Source of the DNA: Paenibacillus sp. SY21-1
GTDB taxonomy: Bacteria > Bacillota > Bacilli > Paenibacillales > Paenibacillaceae
NCBI RefSeq assembly: GCF_005222705.1
Contig: NZ_STGF01000012.1
Location: 62,001 to 126,000 of the forward strand
Length of the DNA stretch: 64,000 nucleotides
Direction: 5' to 3'
Below are positions 35,821 to 44,776 of this stretch, piece by piece (position 1 is the first letter of the stretch; each line of letters opens with the position of its first letter). The position numbers were made by a program, and so were the translations under genes. Below the pieces are notes generated by a model. It saw only the letters and a program-made list of their open reading frames with translations. It searched no databases and had not been told where the DNA came from.

Positions 35821-35960
35821 AAGCATGTTCCCTCCACATTTTCTTTTTGTTAAAAAGTTTCCTTGCCCAGCTACTCCGCAGCCTCTTGTTGCATGCAGCG
35901 CTTGCCCTTAGTGCCCCGAGCAGCAGCGCAGCCAATCAATCGTCCGCTGACTGAACCGCC

Positions 35961-36857
35961 CTACTTCTCAATCGCATCGCGCAGACCGCCTTTGCGCCAG
36001 CTTGTAGCCCTCCTCTCGACAAGCTTCAGCAGGTACGACAGCAAGCTATATTCCAAGCCGATCAGGATGATGGCTACGAACATATTCGTTATTTTGAAAT
36101 AATTGCGCGCATCCACGATAATGTAGCCCAGTCCTGACGAAGCGCCCATCATCTCGGATACGATTAGCGCGGAGAAGGAAAGCCCCAAGCTGACCTGCGC
36201 CCCAACCAGAAAATTCGGGATGGCCGACGGCAGCATGACCCGCATGAACACCTGACGCTCCGTCGCCCCCAGACTGAGGGCCGAGCGGATAAGCGTGGAG
36301 GGCACTGATTTAAAGCCGTCCATCGTGTAGACGAGTACGGGTATGAACGTCGTCCATGCAATAAGCAGCACCTTGGGAAATTCGCCGATGCCGAACCAGA
36401 TAATGAACAGAGGCAGCAGCGCAAGCGCCGGAATCGGGCCTACCAGATTCAGAATCGGGGAAAACCAGCGCTCGATCGTTTTGTATTTGCTCATTACGAC
36501 CCCAAGCGCGACCGCTACGATGCTGCCAATGACGAACCCCAGCAGAATGCGCACCGTGCTCGCCACAATACTGTCCGTAATGATGCCGGTCTTCGCAAGC
36601 TCCCAGCCCTCTGCAAGAAGGACGGTCGGTGCCGGAAGGAACCGCGGATTGAACAGCTTCGCCGTTTCATTGATTCGGGAGAATAGCTCCCACAGTACAA
36701 AAAACAGCAGTCCGGGCAGGATGTTGTACGTTTGAAAAAAACGGCGCCAGCCGCCTGCGGCTTTCTTTTTCCGGTTCACTTGCGCTGCCGCAGTCGGCTT
36801 CTTTTCATACGAAACCGTATTGGCCGCTATGACCGGCTTGACCTTCAGCTCCTCCAT
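35961..36857 (-). CDS. ABC transporter permease, NitT/TauT class
   Basis: A 298-residue BPD-type permease with about six membrane helices and the cytoplasmic loop that docks the ATPase (SALSLGATERQVFMRVMLPS). A 45-residue charged N-terminal extension precedes the first helix. Its ATG shares a base with the ATPase stop (TAATG), so the two are co-translated. The 140-base gap to the binding-protein gene holds no recognised feature. Confidence 0.88.
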   Translation of the reverse strand: MEELKVKPVIAANTVSYEKKPTAAAQVNRKKKAAGGWRRFFQTYNILPGLLFFVLWELFSRINETAKLFNPRFLPAPTVLLAEGWELAKTGIITDSIVASTVRILLGFVIGSIVAVALGVVMSKYKTIERWFSPILNLVGPIPALALLPLFIIWFGIGEFPKVLLIAWTTFIPVLVYTMDGFKSVPSTLIRSALSLGATERQVFMRVMLPSAIPNFLVGAQVSLGLSFSALIVSEMMGASSGLGYIIVDARNYFKITNMFVAIILIGLEYSLLSYLLKLVERRATSWRKGGLRDAIEK

Positions 36858-37618
36858 TAGGACCCCACCTTTGCCTGAGCGAGCTCCAGCGGCTCTTCAT
36901 CCATCAGCACGCTCTGAATGCGGCTCATCATCTCGCCGAAGCCCGCTGAATGGGACGTACGCGGATGCCTGATGCCCACCTCGAAAATATCCGCCACCTC
37001 GCCATGCTTCATGACCACCACGCGATCCGCCAAATAGACCGCCTCGCTAATGCTGTGCGTAACAAACAGAATGGTCGGTTTCAGCTTGCTGCATATCCGT
37101 TGAAGCTCGGCCCGCATCGTTTCCCGCGTCAGCACATCAAGCGCTCCGAAGGGCTCATCCATCAGCAGAATGTCCGGCTTGCTCGCAAGCGCCCGCGCAA
37201 TGCCGACCCGCTGCTTCATGCCGCCCGATAGCTCGGCGGGATAGTGCTTCGCATACGCCTCAAGACCGACCAGCTTCAAATACTCCATCGCCGTTTCCTT
37301 CGCTTGCGCCTTGGCCACCTTCTGCACCTCAGGCCCAAACGCAATGTTGTCGAGCACCGTCATCCAGGGGAACAAGGCGTGGTCTTGGAACACCATTCCC
37401 CGTGTCTTTGAAGGACCCGCTACCGCAACGCCATCAACGGCAATCTCGCCCTCATCCGGAAGCAGGTATCCCGCCACCATATTAAGCAGCGTGGATTTGC
37501 CGCAGCCGCTGTGGCCCAGAATGCAAATAAACTCGTGAGCATGGACCGTGAGATCCACGTTTTTCAGAATCGTCCGCTCCCCAAACGACTTCCCCACTTG
37601 ACGAACTTCCAGCTTCAT
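36857..37618 (-). CDS. ABC transporter ATPase, NitT/TauT class
   Basis: A 253-residue ATPase: Walker A LGHSGCGKST, Q-loop (FQDHALFPW), signature LSGGMKQRVGIARAL, Walker B with [11 protein letters not shown], and the switch His (VTHSISEA). It is the first gene of the ureide operon, reading away from pucR, and energises the permease encoded next. GAGG lies close to its ATG. Confidence 0.92.
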   Translation of the reverse strand: MKLEVRQVGKSFGERTILKNVDLTVHAHEFICILGHSGCGKSTLLNMVAGYLLPDEGEIAVDGVAVAGPSKTRGMVFQDHALFPWMTVLDNIAFGPEVQKVAKAQAKETAMEYLKLVGLEAYAKHYPAELSGGMKQRVGIARALASKPDILLMDEPFGALDVLTRETMRAELQRICSKLKPTILFVTHSISEAVYLADRVVVMKHGEVADIFEVGIRHPRTSHSAGFGEMMSRIQSVLMDEEPLELAQAKVGS

Positions 37619-37762
37619 ATCCTCAACCCCAATCTACTTAGTGTTAGATTAAGTGACATTAATTGTTGTATAGGTACATCTTAAACGGAGAATCCATTTG
37701 TGTCATTGTGCATAGTAGCTAAAAATATAACCTGTACCTTCATCAACTTGCCTAATTCCCCG

Positions 37763-37791
37763 TTTACAGCTGAACAACTCCGTGCTATTAT
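37763..37791 (+). promoter_or_regulatory. Sigma-A promoter of pucR
   Basis: TTTACA, a 17-base spacer and TATTAT. The start codon is about 86 bases downstream. A TGGTTAA at 37,836-37,842, within the leader, resembles the core of the B. subtilis PucR box (CNTTGGTTAA, from memory) and may be an autoregulatory site. Confidence 0.65.
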
Positions 37792-37877
37792 GTCACATAA
37801 AATAACACACATCTAACTGCCGACTCACTGTCGTCTGGTTAACGGATTCTCAAAGCTTAGGAAAGGCGGTTGTCCGC

Positions 37878-39722
37878 ATGCTTCTGAAAGAGCTGCTTTC
37901 TTTACCCGTGTACGCTAATGCCGTCATAATCGCCGGCGAAGCCAGTCTTCTTAATCATGTGCAATCGGTCAACATTATGGATGCGCCGGATATTATTTAT
38001 TATTTAAAGCCGCATGATCTGCTGCTGACGACCGGCTATGCGATGAAGGATCAGCCTGAGGCTCTGCTAGCGCTGGTGGATCATATGGCAAAGGTGGGCT
38101 GTGCGGGACTTGCGATCAAAACGAAGCGGTTTTTGCAGGAGGTGCCCGAGGAGGTTGTACGGCTTGCCGAGGCTTTGCGTTTTCCGATTATCGAGCTGTC
38201 TCTGGAGCAATCGCTGGGCGATATCGCGAACTATTCGCTAAGCTATATTTTGGAGAAGCGTACGGATGAGCTGCACTATGCCCTTTCGACACACAAGCAA
38301 TTTTCGCAGATGATTATGCAGGGCAAAGGCACGCAGGACGTTATAGAAGCGCTCGCGCTGCTCGTCCGCGCGCCCGTTCTGTTCATCGACAAGCAGCTCG
38401 AGCCGCGCTACCGCTCCGCCGCCGTGACGGAGCCTATGCTTGAGGCGCTGCTTCGCGCCTTGCGCGCCGCTCCTTTCAGCTTGTCCGAAGCCGACTCCTC
38501 GTCGTGGAAGCTGCCTTCTCCGCCGGACGGAATTGCCTATGAGCTGGCCGCTTATTCGGAAGCCGTATGGCATCCGATTACAACCTTCCAGCACGAAGGC
38601 TATCTTCTGGCGCTTGCCGATGACCAGGACCAGCAGCTGGCGAACCTGACCAAACATGCGATGGAGCAGGCCGTTAACGTGATCGGACTGGAGCTGATGA
38701 AAAAGCAAGCCATTCGGGAGCGCTCGCGCCGGTATAAAAACGAATTTTTCTCCGACTTCGTGGATGGGCTTATTACATCCGAGCAGGAGCTCATCCATCG
38801 GAGCAAAAACTATGGCTTGCTCGGCCATCCCCTCTATGTCAGCGCCGTCGTCCGGCGGGATTCAGCCGCGCTCCCCCTGCAGCCTGCTGCCGGGCAGACC
38901 GGGAGGCGCAGCCTCGACAAGCCGAATAGCGGGTCGGCCTCTACGCAAGCGCAAGCCTTTTTAGCCGGCAGAGCTCGCGAGCAGGGCTCCGCAAAAACCG
39001 GCGCGTACGCACATCAGGAGCGCAAAGAATGGGAAGCCGAGGCAGCGCGCAGCCTCCATACGAACGAAACGGACCGCTACAACGTCGAACGCGACCGCCA
39101 ATACAATTTGTTGAAAAACGAGCTGACCCGTCTGGGGCTGAAATTCGTGCTGTTCACCAAACACGATTATTTCTGCTGCATTCTGGCGCTGCATCCCAGC
39201 CAGGAGGCCGAGGACAGCAAGGAAAGCCGGCTGGCCGAGCCCTTGAAGCAGCTGGTGGAAAGACTTTACGAGATTCACGGCCTGTCGATATCGATTGGCA
39301 TTGGGAACCCTGTTTCGCAGCTCGCAGATATCCCGCTTTCCTATAAGGAAGCGTCGGAAGCGCTGCAGTCCGGCTATGTCGAGCGCAAACAGCGCTTCGT
39401 ACAGCCGTTTCGCTCCAAAAATTTCAACAATCTGCTGCGGTTGATTCCCAAGGAAGAGCTGAAGGAATATTATGAAGAAACATTTCGGGATATGCTTGCC
39501 TTGGAGGAGAAGGAGCAATCGGAGTTGTTAAAAACGCTCAGCACCTTTTACAATACGCATTGCCAGCTTGCCGAAACGGCGAAGCAGCTGTTTGTGCATC
39601 GCAATACCGTCACTTACCGGCTGGACAAATGCGAGCGGCTGACGGGAAGAAGGCTGCGCGATCCTGCGGAAAGCCTGCGTTTCCGTACGGCTTTTTCCAT
39701 GCAGCAGCTTCTGACAGACTAA
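37878..39722 (+). CDS. pucR: PucR-family transcriptional regulator
   Basis: 614 residues. The N-terminal PucR domain (about 1-125) shows DIIYYLKPHDLLLTTGYAM, a central region follows, and the C-terminal PucR-type HTH (about 555-610) has TAKQLFVHRNTVTYRLDKCE. It is longer than the usual 500-550 because of a low-complexity Ser/Ala/Gly/Arg segment at about 335-395 in the middle domain. It is divergent from the ureide transporter and enzyme operon, which it probably controls in response to allantoin or a related metabolite. GGCGG is about eight bases before ATG. Confidence 0.9.
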   Translation: MLLKELLSLPVYANAVIIAGEASLLNHVQSVNIMDAPDIIYYLKPHDLLLTTGYAMKDQPEALLALVDHMAKVGCAGLAIKTKRFLQEVPEEVVRLAEALRFPIIELSLEQSLGDIANYSLSYILEKRTDELHYALSTHKQFSQMIMQGKGTQDVIEALALLVRAPVLFIDKQLEPRYRSAAVTEPMLEALLRALRAAPFSLSEADSSSWKLPSPPDGIAYELAAYSEAVWHPITTFQHEGYLLALADDQDQQLANLTKHAMEQAVNVIGLELMKKQAIRERSRRYKNEFFSDFVDGLITSEQELIHRSKNYGLLGHPLYVSAVVRRDSAALPLQPAAGQTGRRSLDKPNSGSASTQAQAFLAGRAREQGSAKTGAYAHQERKEWEAEAARSLHTNETDRYNVERDRQYNLLKNELTRLGLKFVLFTKHDYFCCILALHPSQEAEDSKESRLAEPLKQLVERLYEIHGLSISIGIGNPVSQLADIPLSYKEASEALQSGYVERKQRFVQPFRSKNFNNLLRLIPKEELKEYYEETFRDMLALEEKEQSELLKTLSTFYNTHCQLAETAKQLFVHRNTVTYRLDKCERLTGRRLRDPAESLRFRTAFSMQQLLTD

Positions 39723-39754
39723 AAAGACGCCATCCCTTCCGGATGACGTCTTCA
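39720..39754 (-). terminator. Terminator between pucR and the IDEAL gene
   Basis: AGACG-TCATCC pairs with GGATGG-CGTCT, followed on the minus strand by TTTTT. It fits the end of the IDEAL-domain gene and may stop pucR readthrough as well. Confidence 0.75.
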
Positions 39755-39778
39755 GGTTATGCAGCTAGCGCTCAGCAT

Positions 39779-40150
39779 TTATGCCGACCTGCCCATTCGG
39801 TTCACTACCGTCTTGATCCGATTCGGGCCTTCTTCACGGCGCGCAGCCGATTGATTATGCGATTTCAGCGACTCGGTCAGCTCCATAAACCACGATTCAT
39901 CCCATGTGGCAAGCGCCATGTCGATCAAATTTTGAGCAATCGCAGCGTCCTGAAGCGATACATCGGGCACGCGCTTGATCCAGGATGACCGGACTGCAAC
40001 GATTTGTCCCACTCTTTCTTCATTGTCGGATTTGACGACCTGCACAGTCACAATGCCCTGCAGCACGTCTATCGTTTCAATATAGCCATGAATCAGCTCG
40101 CCGTCCGTCGTTTTTCCTTGTACCCAATCGCTAACCTTCATCTCCATCAT
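39779..40150 (-). CDS. IDEAL-domain small protein
   Basis: 123 residues. The N-terminal half is a small beta barrel-like domain (KVSDWVQGKTTDGELIHGYI), and residues about 73-97 match the IDEAL pattern (QNLIDMALATWDESWFMEL), a short helical motif found in Bacillales proteins with unrelated N-termini. The C-terminal tail is basic. AGGTGG is six bases before ATG. Function is unknown; a regulatory or adaptor role is usual for IDEAL proteins. Confidence 0.75.
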   Translation of the reverse strand: MMEMKVSDWVQGKTTDGELIHGYIETIDVLQGIVTVQVVKSDNEERVGQIVAVRSSWIKRVPDVSLQDAAIAQNLIDMALATWDESWFMELTESLKSHNQSAARREEGPNRIKTVVNRMGRSA

Positions 40151-40327
40151 TCAGCACCACCTATCCGTATAATTGGCCGCCGCCCCAACTGTATTTATTA
40201 ATCATACATTTAGAATAGGGAGGGACATCGATTTATAAAAAAGAAGAAGTGGCACTTTCTCTGAATCATGCCGCCTCGCTTCTGTATACTGTAATTTTAA
40301 TTGTTACAGTTTGTTTTGTCAAGGGCG

Positions 40328-40567
40328 TTAACTCCAGCCCCAGAAAAAACCGTCGCGCTCCCACGCCGCTTTGCCGCGATGCAGCTTGCGGAACACTTTT
40401 TTCACTTCTTTATCGATCGATTCGTTCCCGTTCTCATTCACATAAATAAACGATGCCCCGAAATGCTCGCGAATATACTCCACAGCGTCCGCCTGATATA
40501 AAATCCCGTTGCCGCGCACCTGCTCAAGCATCCAGTCGGCCACTTCCTCCGCCGTAACGTTCGACAT
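40328..40567 (-). CDS. Small conserved cytosolic protein of unknown function
   Basis: 79 residues, start ATG 40567 with GGAAGGGG about ten bases upstream. The sequence (AEEVADWMLEQVRGNGILYQ; later YVNENGNESIDKEV) looks like a compact helical domain of a small Firmicutes family that I believe is annotated as DUF6953, but I am not certain. There is no membrane segment or signal. It is divergent from ohrR, with about 200 bases between starts. Confidence 0.6.
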   Translation of the reverse strand: MSNVTAEEVADWMLEQVRGNGILYQADAVEYIREHFGASFIYVNENGNESIDKEVKKVFRKLHRGKAAWERDGFFWGWS

Positions 40568-40635
40568 CCGATATCGCCCCTTCCAAGTGCTGTTACTATA
40601 CCATACCCGCCGATCCGCTTCAACAATGTCCACAT

Positions 40636-40685
40636 TTGACAGAGCTTCGATCTATCCTCTATATTATATTTATTACAATTTAATT
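40636..40685 (+). promoter_or_regulatory. ohrR promoter and probable OhrR operator
   Basis: TTGACA (40636-40641), 18 bases, TATATT (40660-40665). Directly downstream TACAATTTAATT (40674-40685) resembles the OhrR box half-sites known from B. subtilis (TACAATT/AATTGTA). A repressor there would block the start region, so autoregulation is likely. Confidence 0.6.
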
Positions 40686-40768
40686 TCGATAAATTCAGAA
40701 ATATTAACTCTTAATTATAATTAATTTCAAAAGGGAAGGAGCTTTTCCTTCCTATGGAGGACAACGAT

Positions 40769-41212
40769 ATGGATATGCATGAGACTATGAAGCTGGACAA
40801 TCAGATTTGCTTTGCGTTCTACGCCTGTTCAAGGGAGATGACGAAGCTCTATCGTCCAATGCTCGACAAAATCGATTTAACTTATACCCAATACGTTACC
40901 ATGCTTGCGCTGTGGGAGCAGGATCAGGTATCGGTCACCGCGCTTGGCAACAAGCTTTACCTGGATTCAGGCACCTTGACGCCGCTGCTCAAAAAGCTGG
41001 AAGCGGCCGGCCATATTACCCGCAAACGCGACATACAGGACGAACGCAGCGTTATCGTCGAGCTTACGGAGCAAGGCAAGGCGCTGCAGGAGCAAGCGGC
41101 GGATATTCCGAACGAGCTTGCCTGCAGATTGGAAGGAACACCGGAGGAGGCCGCTCTCCTGCTGGAGCAGATGCATGATATTTTGCGCAGGCTTCAACAA
41201 AGCAATAAATAG
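40769..41212 (+). CDS. ohrR: MarR-family peroxide sensor OhrR
   Basis: About 147 residues with a winged helix MarR fold. LDNQICFAFYACSREM near the N-terminus carries the sensing Cys (residue 14) at the OhrR position; a second Cys is at 20. The DNA-binding helix and wing follow (LYLDSGTLTPLLKKLEAAG, RKRDIQDERS). Start ATG 40769 is eight bases after GGAGG; ATG 40754 is possible. It is followed by a glutathione peroxidase gene rather than ohrA/ohrB, and a shared operator-like sequence suggests it controls that gene. Confidence 0.87.
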   Translation: MDMHETMKLDNQICFAFYACSREMTKLYRPMLDKIDLTYTQYVTMLALWEQDQVSVTALGNKLYLDSGTLTPLLKKLEAAGHITRKRDIQDERSVIVELTEQGKALQEQAADIPNELACRLEGTPEEAALLLEQMHDILRRLQQSNK

Positions 41213-41248
41213 ATCTGCGAGCCATTAGCTAAAGATACGTTTTAAGCC

Positions 41249-41302
41249 GAATCGGGATATTGACCTCAACAGCAGCTTCAGGTATCCCGATTACATTTTT
41301 TT
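41249..41302 (+). terminator. Terminator after ohrR
   Basis: AATCGGGATA and TATCCCGATT form a perfect 10-bp stem, followed by TTTTTTTT after three bases. It separates ohrR from the peroxidase gene. Confidence 0.85.
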
Positions 41303-41315
41303 TGCGGAGTGCGGG

Positions 41316-41366
41316 TTGACAATGTCATTTATATTTTATAAAATTTAATTATACAAAATTTAAATT
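41316..41366 (+). promoter_or_regulatory. Promoter and probable OhrR operator of the peroxidase gene
   Basis: TTGACA (41316-41321), 17 bases, TAAAAT (41339-41344). Just after the -10 box is TACAAAATTTAAATTCG, closely like TACAATTTAATTTCG in front of ohrR. Confidence 0.7.
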
Positions 41367-41380
41367 CGGAGGTTTTGATT

Positions 41381-41860
41381 ATGTCCATTTACGATTTCGA
41401 GGTTCAAACGATTAAAGGCGAAAGCACAACGCTTGCGCCATACAAGGGCCAGGTCATGCTGATTGTAAACACGGCAACGAAGTGCGGGTTCGCGAACCAG
41501 TTCGACGGCCTGCAAAAGCTGCATGACGATTACAGCGACCGCGGCTTTGCCGTACTCGGATTCCCTTGCGGACAATTCGCCAATCAGGAGCCGGGAGAAA
41601 ACGAAGAGGTGGCGGAGGCTTGCAAAATCAACTTCGGCGTATCCTTTCCGCTGTACGCCAAAGTAGACGTCAACGGAAGCAATGCTCACCCGTTATATCA
41701 ATATTTGACCTCCGAGGCACGCGGCATCCTGGGCTCCAAGGCGATCAAATGGAACTTCACGAAATTTCTCGTTGATCAGAACGGAAAAGTGCTCAAGCGT
41801 TTTGGCTCAACCGACACTCCGGCCCAGATTGAAAGCCATATTCGTCAATTGCTTGGTTAA
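41381..41860 (+). CDS. Glutathione peroxidase-family thiol peroxidase
   Basis: 159 residues of the Cys-type Gpx family (BsaA/GpxA): peroxidatic Cys35 in NTATKCGFANQ, FPCGQFANQEPG with the Gln of the active-site tetrad, and KWNFTKFLVD with Trp and Asn. A further Cys (about 81, EACKINF) stands where the resolving Cys of thioredoxin-dependent Gpx proteins lies. It reduces peroxides using thioredoxin or low-molecular-weight thiols. ATG 41381 is eight bases after GGAGG. It has its own promoter and terminator. Confidence 0.92.
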   Translation: MSIYDFEVQTIKGESTTLAPYKGQVMLIVNTATKCGFANQFDGLQKLHDDYSDRGFAVLGFPCGQFANQEPGENEEVAEACKINFGVSFPLYAKVDVNGSNAHPLYQYLTSEARGILGSKAIKWNFTKFLVDQNGKVLKRFGSTDTPAQIESHIRQLLG

Positions 41861-41984
41861 TATATCCATAGCCGTTCCGCTTCAACAAGCGTAAACGTCT
41901 GATGCGGCCCTCCAGCTGCAAAACTAACGTTTCATGTTGCTATGGAAAGCCGATTAAACGTGCGAAATGTATAGTTTCTACAAT

Positions 41985-42035
41985 TTAAAAAAGGACTTCA
42001 ATTCCCACTTTGATGCGGAAATTGAAGTCCTTTCT
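41985..42035. terminator. Bidirectional terminator after the peroxidase gene
   Basis: AGGACTTCAATT and AATTGAAGTCCT are perfect 12-bp arms around a 17-base loop, with A-run on the left and TTTCT on the right. It can serve both the peroxidase gene and the convergent beta-mannosidase operon. The rest of the 291-base gap shows nothing. Confidence 0.88.
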
Positions 42036-42151
42036 CGTGTAATAACGTATTTGGGGATATCTGCGTATCATTTCGGAACTGCGACCTTCCGATTGCTTGG
42101 CTTCTGCACCCCTTACGGATAAAGAGACGCTGCGATTATATCTTATACGCG

Positions 42152-44695
42152 TTATTGAACAAAATCGGCCATGGATGCCGCTGAAAGGCCTACCGGAGCT
42201 GCCGGCTCGAACGGACGCTCCCCCTCGCTGCGGGCGTAGAAGCTTACGGTCTGCGGAACGTTCGGCAGCAGGTCGAAATAGTTGTCGCTAAAGATGCCTT
42301 CCGTCTCCGACGTCAATCTAACCTTCAGCGCCAGCGTAGCCGAGGATACCTGGAATTGCGTTCCATTGCTGCCCGGCACCTCGCTGATGCGAATGTCGCC
42401 CGCGACCGGCTGCAGCGCCTTCCACTCGACAAAATAATGCTCGGTGCGGCAGATTTCCGTCTCTCCCCGCCGCAAGCGCAAGACAAGCGCCAGCTTGGAG
42501 CGGTCCCACTCGGCCGCAATCAGCTCGTCGACCTTCGCAGACCACACGATGCCGCTGCCTCCGGCCTCAACCGTCACCGCAAGCCTGTCGCTCGCTTTAA
42601 GCTCACCGTCAAAGGTGATCAGCTCTACGTCCAGCTCGGCCTCGAAGGAGGTCTGGGCATCATTTACGGCATAACAATCGACTTGCCCCGGCTTCGTTCC
42701 GTCCACGGAGAGCAGAACGTCGGCAAAGCTCCGCTTTGCGTAATAGTGCAGCGCCTTCCATCTGCCGTAGTAATCGATGCCCGACCAGGAGGCGACCGGC
42801 CAGCAATCGTTCATTTGCCAATACAGCGAGCCCATGCAGAACGGCATTTGCCGGCGATGCGCTTCAATGGCCATTTTCATCGCTTCCGCCTGCAGCACCT
42901 GACTCAAGTACAGGAACGAAGGGAAATCCTTCGGCTGACGCAAATACATATCCATATATTCCTTGATCAGCTGATTGCCGCGCCCATTCTTCTGGTGGGC
43001 CAGCATAACCTCCGAATCGATGCGAAGCTCCGTTTCGTCCGCATAAGTCAGTACCGTTTTCAGCTCAGGGAACGACTGGAACCCGTACTCGCTCATAAAT
43101 CGCCCGATATTCACATTGTAGGCCTCAAACGGCTCCACCGAATGCCATACGCCCCAGTAGTGGATATCTCCGCTGGTCGAGGTGCTGAAGGCATGCTGGG
43201 TGGCATCGCCGGTCAACCCCGTCATCGGCGAAGACGGCCAATACGGAACAAATCCGGCATGGCTCTCAATGACCTCAGGAAGAATGCGGTGGAATACCTG
43301 CTCGTAGTCCTCCCATATTTTGACCCGCTGCTCTGCCGTATAGTCCTGCTTCCAGCCCCAGCCGCCGGTTTCGTTATAATGCGACCACGCCGTATCCATC
43401 TCATTGTTGCCGCACCACAGCACGATGCTCGGATAGTTCCGCAGCCGTTTGACGTTGTAAATGGCCTCCTCGTGCACGCTGTTCAGAAACGGCTCGTCGC
43501 CCGGATACATGCTGCACGCGAACATGAAGTCCTGCCACACCATAATGCCGTACTCGTCGCATAATTCGTAGAAAGCCGCTTCCTCGTAAACGCCGCCGCC
43601 CCAGATACGAAGCATATTCATATTGGCCTCGGCCGCGCTCGCCACCTCATGACGGTAACGCTCATAAGAAACCTCAGGCAAAAAGCTGTCGTTCGGAATA
43701 TGATTGGCGCCCTTGGCGAATACCGGCACACCGTTCAACTCAATATAGAATGCGCTGCCGCGTTCATCTTTGTCAGTTACCAATCGCACAGAACGCAAGC
43801 CCGTCCGCACTTTGCCGCGGCATACGATGGCTCCGCCATGCAGCAGCTCCGCTTCGAACGTGTAGAGATTCGGCGCTCCCAGGCCGCGCGACCACCACAG
43901 CTCAGGCTCCGCAATATCGAAATCGATACCGACCGTCGATTGCCCTTGCTTGACGCTCACCTTGCTCTCCCAGCTCTGCTCTCCTGTACGGATTACAAGC
44001 ACGCCGTCCCAATCCGCAGAGCTCTCCACTTCGACGATTGCGCGAAGGCTGGCGTTGGCCGCCGTCACGCTTTTCTGTTCGATGTACAAGTCCGCCACTC
44101 GGCTGTCCCCCGCGGCCCGTACGCGCACCTCGCGCCAGATGCCGCTCGTCACAAAGCGCGGTCCCCAATCCCAGCCGTAATGATAAGGCGCTTTGCGCGC
44201 AAATACGCTGACCCGGCGATCGCCGAGGCCGCCCAGCTCCGATTGATCATTGGATGCAGGCAGGCCGTAGCCCTGCTTCGCCAGCTTAGGCAGATCCTCT
44301 TCTATCGGCGAACGGAATTTGACCAGCACGGCATTCCCTTGCTCTTGCACGTGCGGCTTCAAATCGACCGTCCATGAGCGGAACATATTGTCCGCGCTAA
44401 GCACATGCTGTCCGTTGACGTAAACATCGGCATAGGTGTCCAGGCCGTCAAATACCAGCTCCAGCCTCGGCTGCGCCAGCAGCTCCTGCGTCAGGTCAAA
44501 CTCGGTGCGGTACTGCCAATCCACCTTGTCGATCCATTGCAGCCGGTGCTCGTTCGTCCCGACGAACGGCTCCGCGATTTTGCCGTTTCTCAGCAGGTCC
44601 GTATGCACCGTTCCCGGTACGCTTGCAGGAAGCCATTCCTCTTGATCCACCGCGCTAAAATGCCAATCGGACAATTTGATTTGATATTCGTTCAT
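42152..44695 (-). CDS. GH2 beta-mannosidase (first copy in window)
   Basis: An 847-residue glycoside hydrolase family 2 enzyme: N-terminal jelly-roll domain (HTDLLRNGKIAEPFVGTNEH, WRYRTEFD-like segment), immunoglobulin-like domain, then a TIM barrel. MLRIWGGGVYEEAAFYELCD and WCGNNEMD (acid/base Glu432) and SEYGFQSFP (nucleophile Glu536) are the active-site segments of beta-mannosidases. There is no signal peptide, so it acts in the cytoplasm on imported manno-oligosaccharides. ATG 44695 follows AGGAGG by seven bases. It is last gene of the operon, 81 bases after a paralogue. Confidence 0.9.
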   Translation of the reverse strand: MNEYQIKLSDWHFSAVDQEEWLPASVPGTVHTDLLRNGKIAEPFVGTNEHRLQWIDKVDWQYRTEFDLTQELLAQPRLELVFDGLDTYADVYVNGQHVLSADNMFRSWTVDLKPHVQEQGNAVLVKFRSPIEEDLPKLAKQGYGLPASNDQSELGGLGDRRVSVFARKAPYHYGWDWGPRFVTSGIWREVRVRAAGDSRVADLYIEQKSVTAANASLRAIVEVESSADWDGVLVIRTGEQSWESKVSVKQGQSTVGIDFDIAEPELWWSRGLGAPNLYTFEAELLHGGAIVCRGKVRTGLRSVRLVTDKDERGSAFYIELNGVPVFAKGANHIPNDSFLPEVSYERYRHEVASAAEANMNMLRIWGGGVYEEAAFYELCDEYGIMVWQDFMFACSMYPGDEPFLNSVHEEAIYNVKRLRNYPSIVLWCGNNEMDTAWSHYNETGGWGWKQDYTAEQRVKIWEDYEQVFHRILPEVIESHAGFVPYWPSSPMTGLTGDATQHAFSTSTSGDIHYWGVWHSVEPFEAYNVNIGRFMSEYGFQSFPELKTVLTYADETELRIDSEVMLAHQKNGRGNQLIKEYMDMYLRQPKDFPSFLYLSQVLQAEAMKMAIEAHRRQMPFCMGSLYWQMNDCWPVASWSGIDYYGRWKALHYYAKRSFADVLLSVDGTKPGQVDCYAVNDAQTSFEAELDVELITFDGELKASDRLAVTVEAGGSGIVWSAKVDELIAAEWDRSKLALVLRLRRGETEICRTEHYFVEWKALQPVAGDIRISEVPGSNGTQFQVSSATLALKVRLTSETEGIFSDNYFDLLPNVPQTVSFYARSEGERPFEPAAPVGLSAASMADFVQ

Positions 44696-44776
44696 CTTTT
44701 TCCTCCTGCTCTCACTGGCCATGTATTGGTCCTGCTAAACATACTCCGTCATTGCGGCCCTCTTCAGCCTGCCGTC

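Noticed and set aside
42356..43564. Long plus-strand frame (402 codons) opposite the first beta-mannosidase
   Set aside because: The minus-strand enzyme has intact catalytic motifs; the antisense frame is Arg/His/Pro-rich and has no family likeness.
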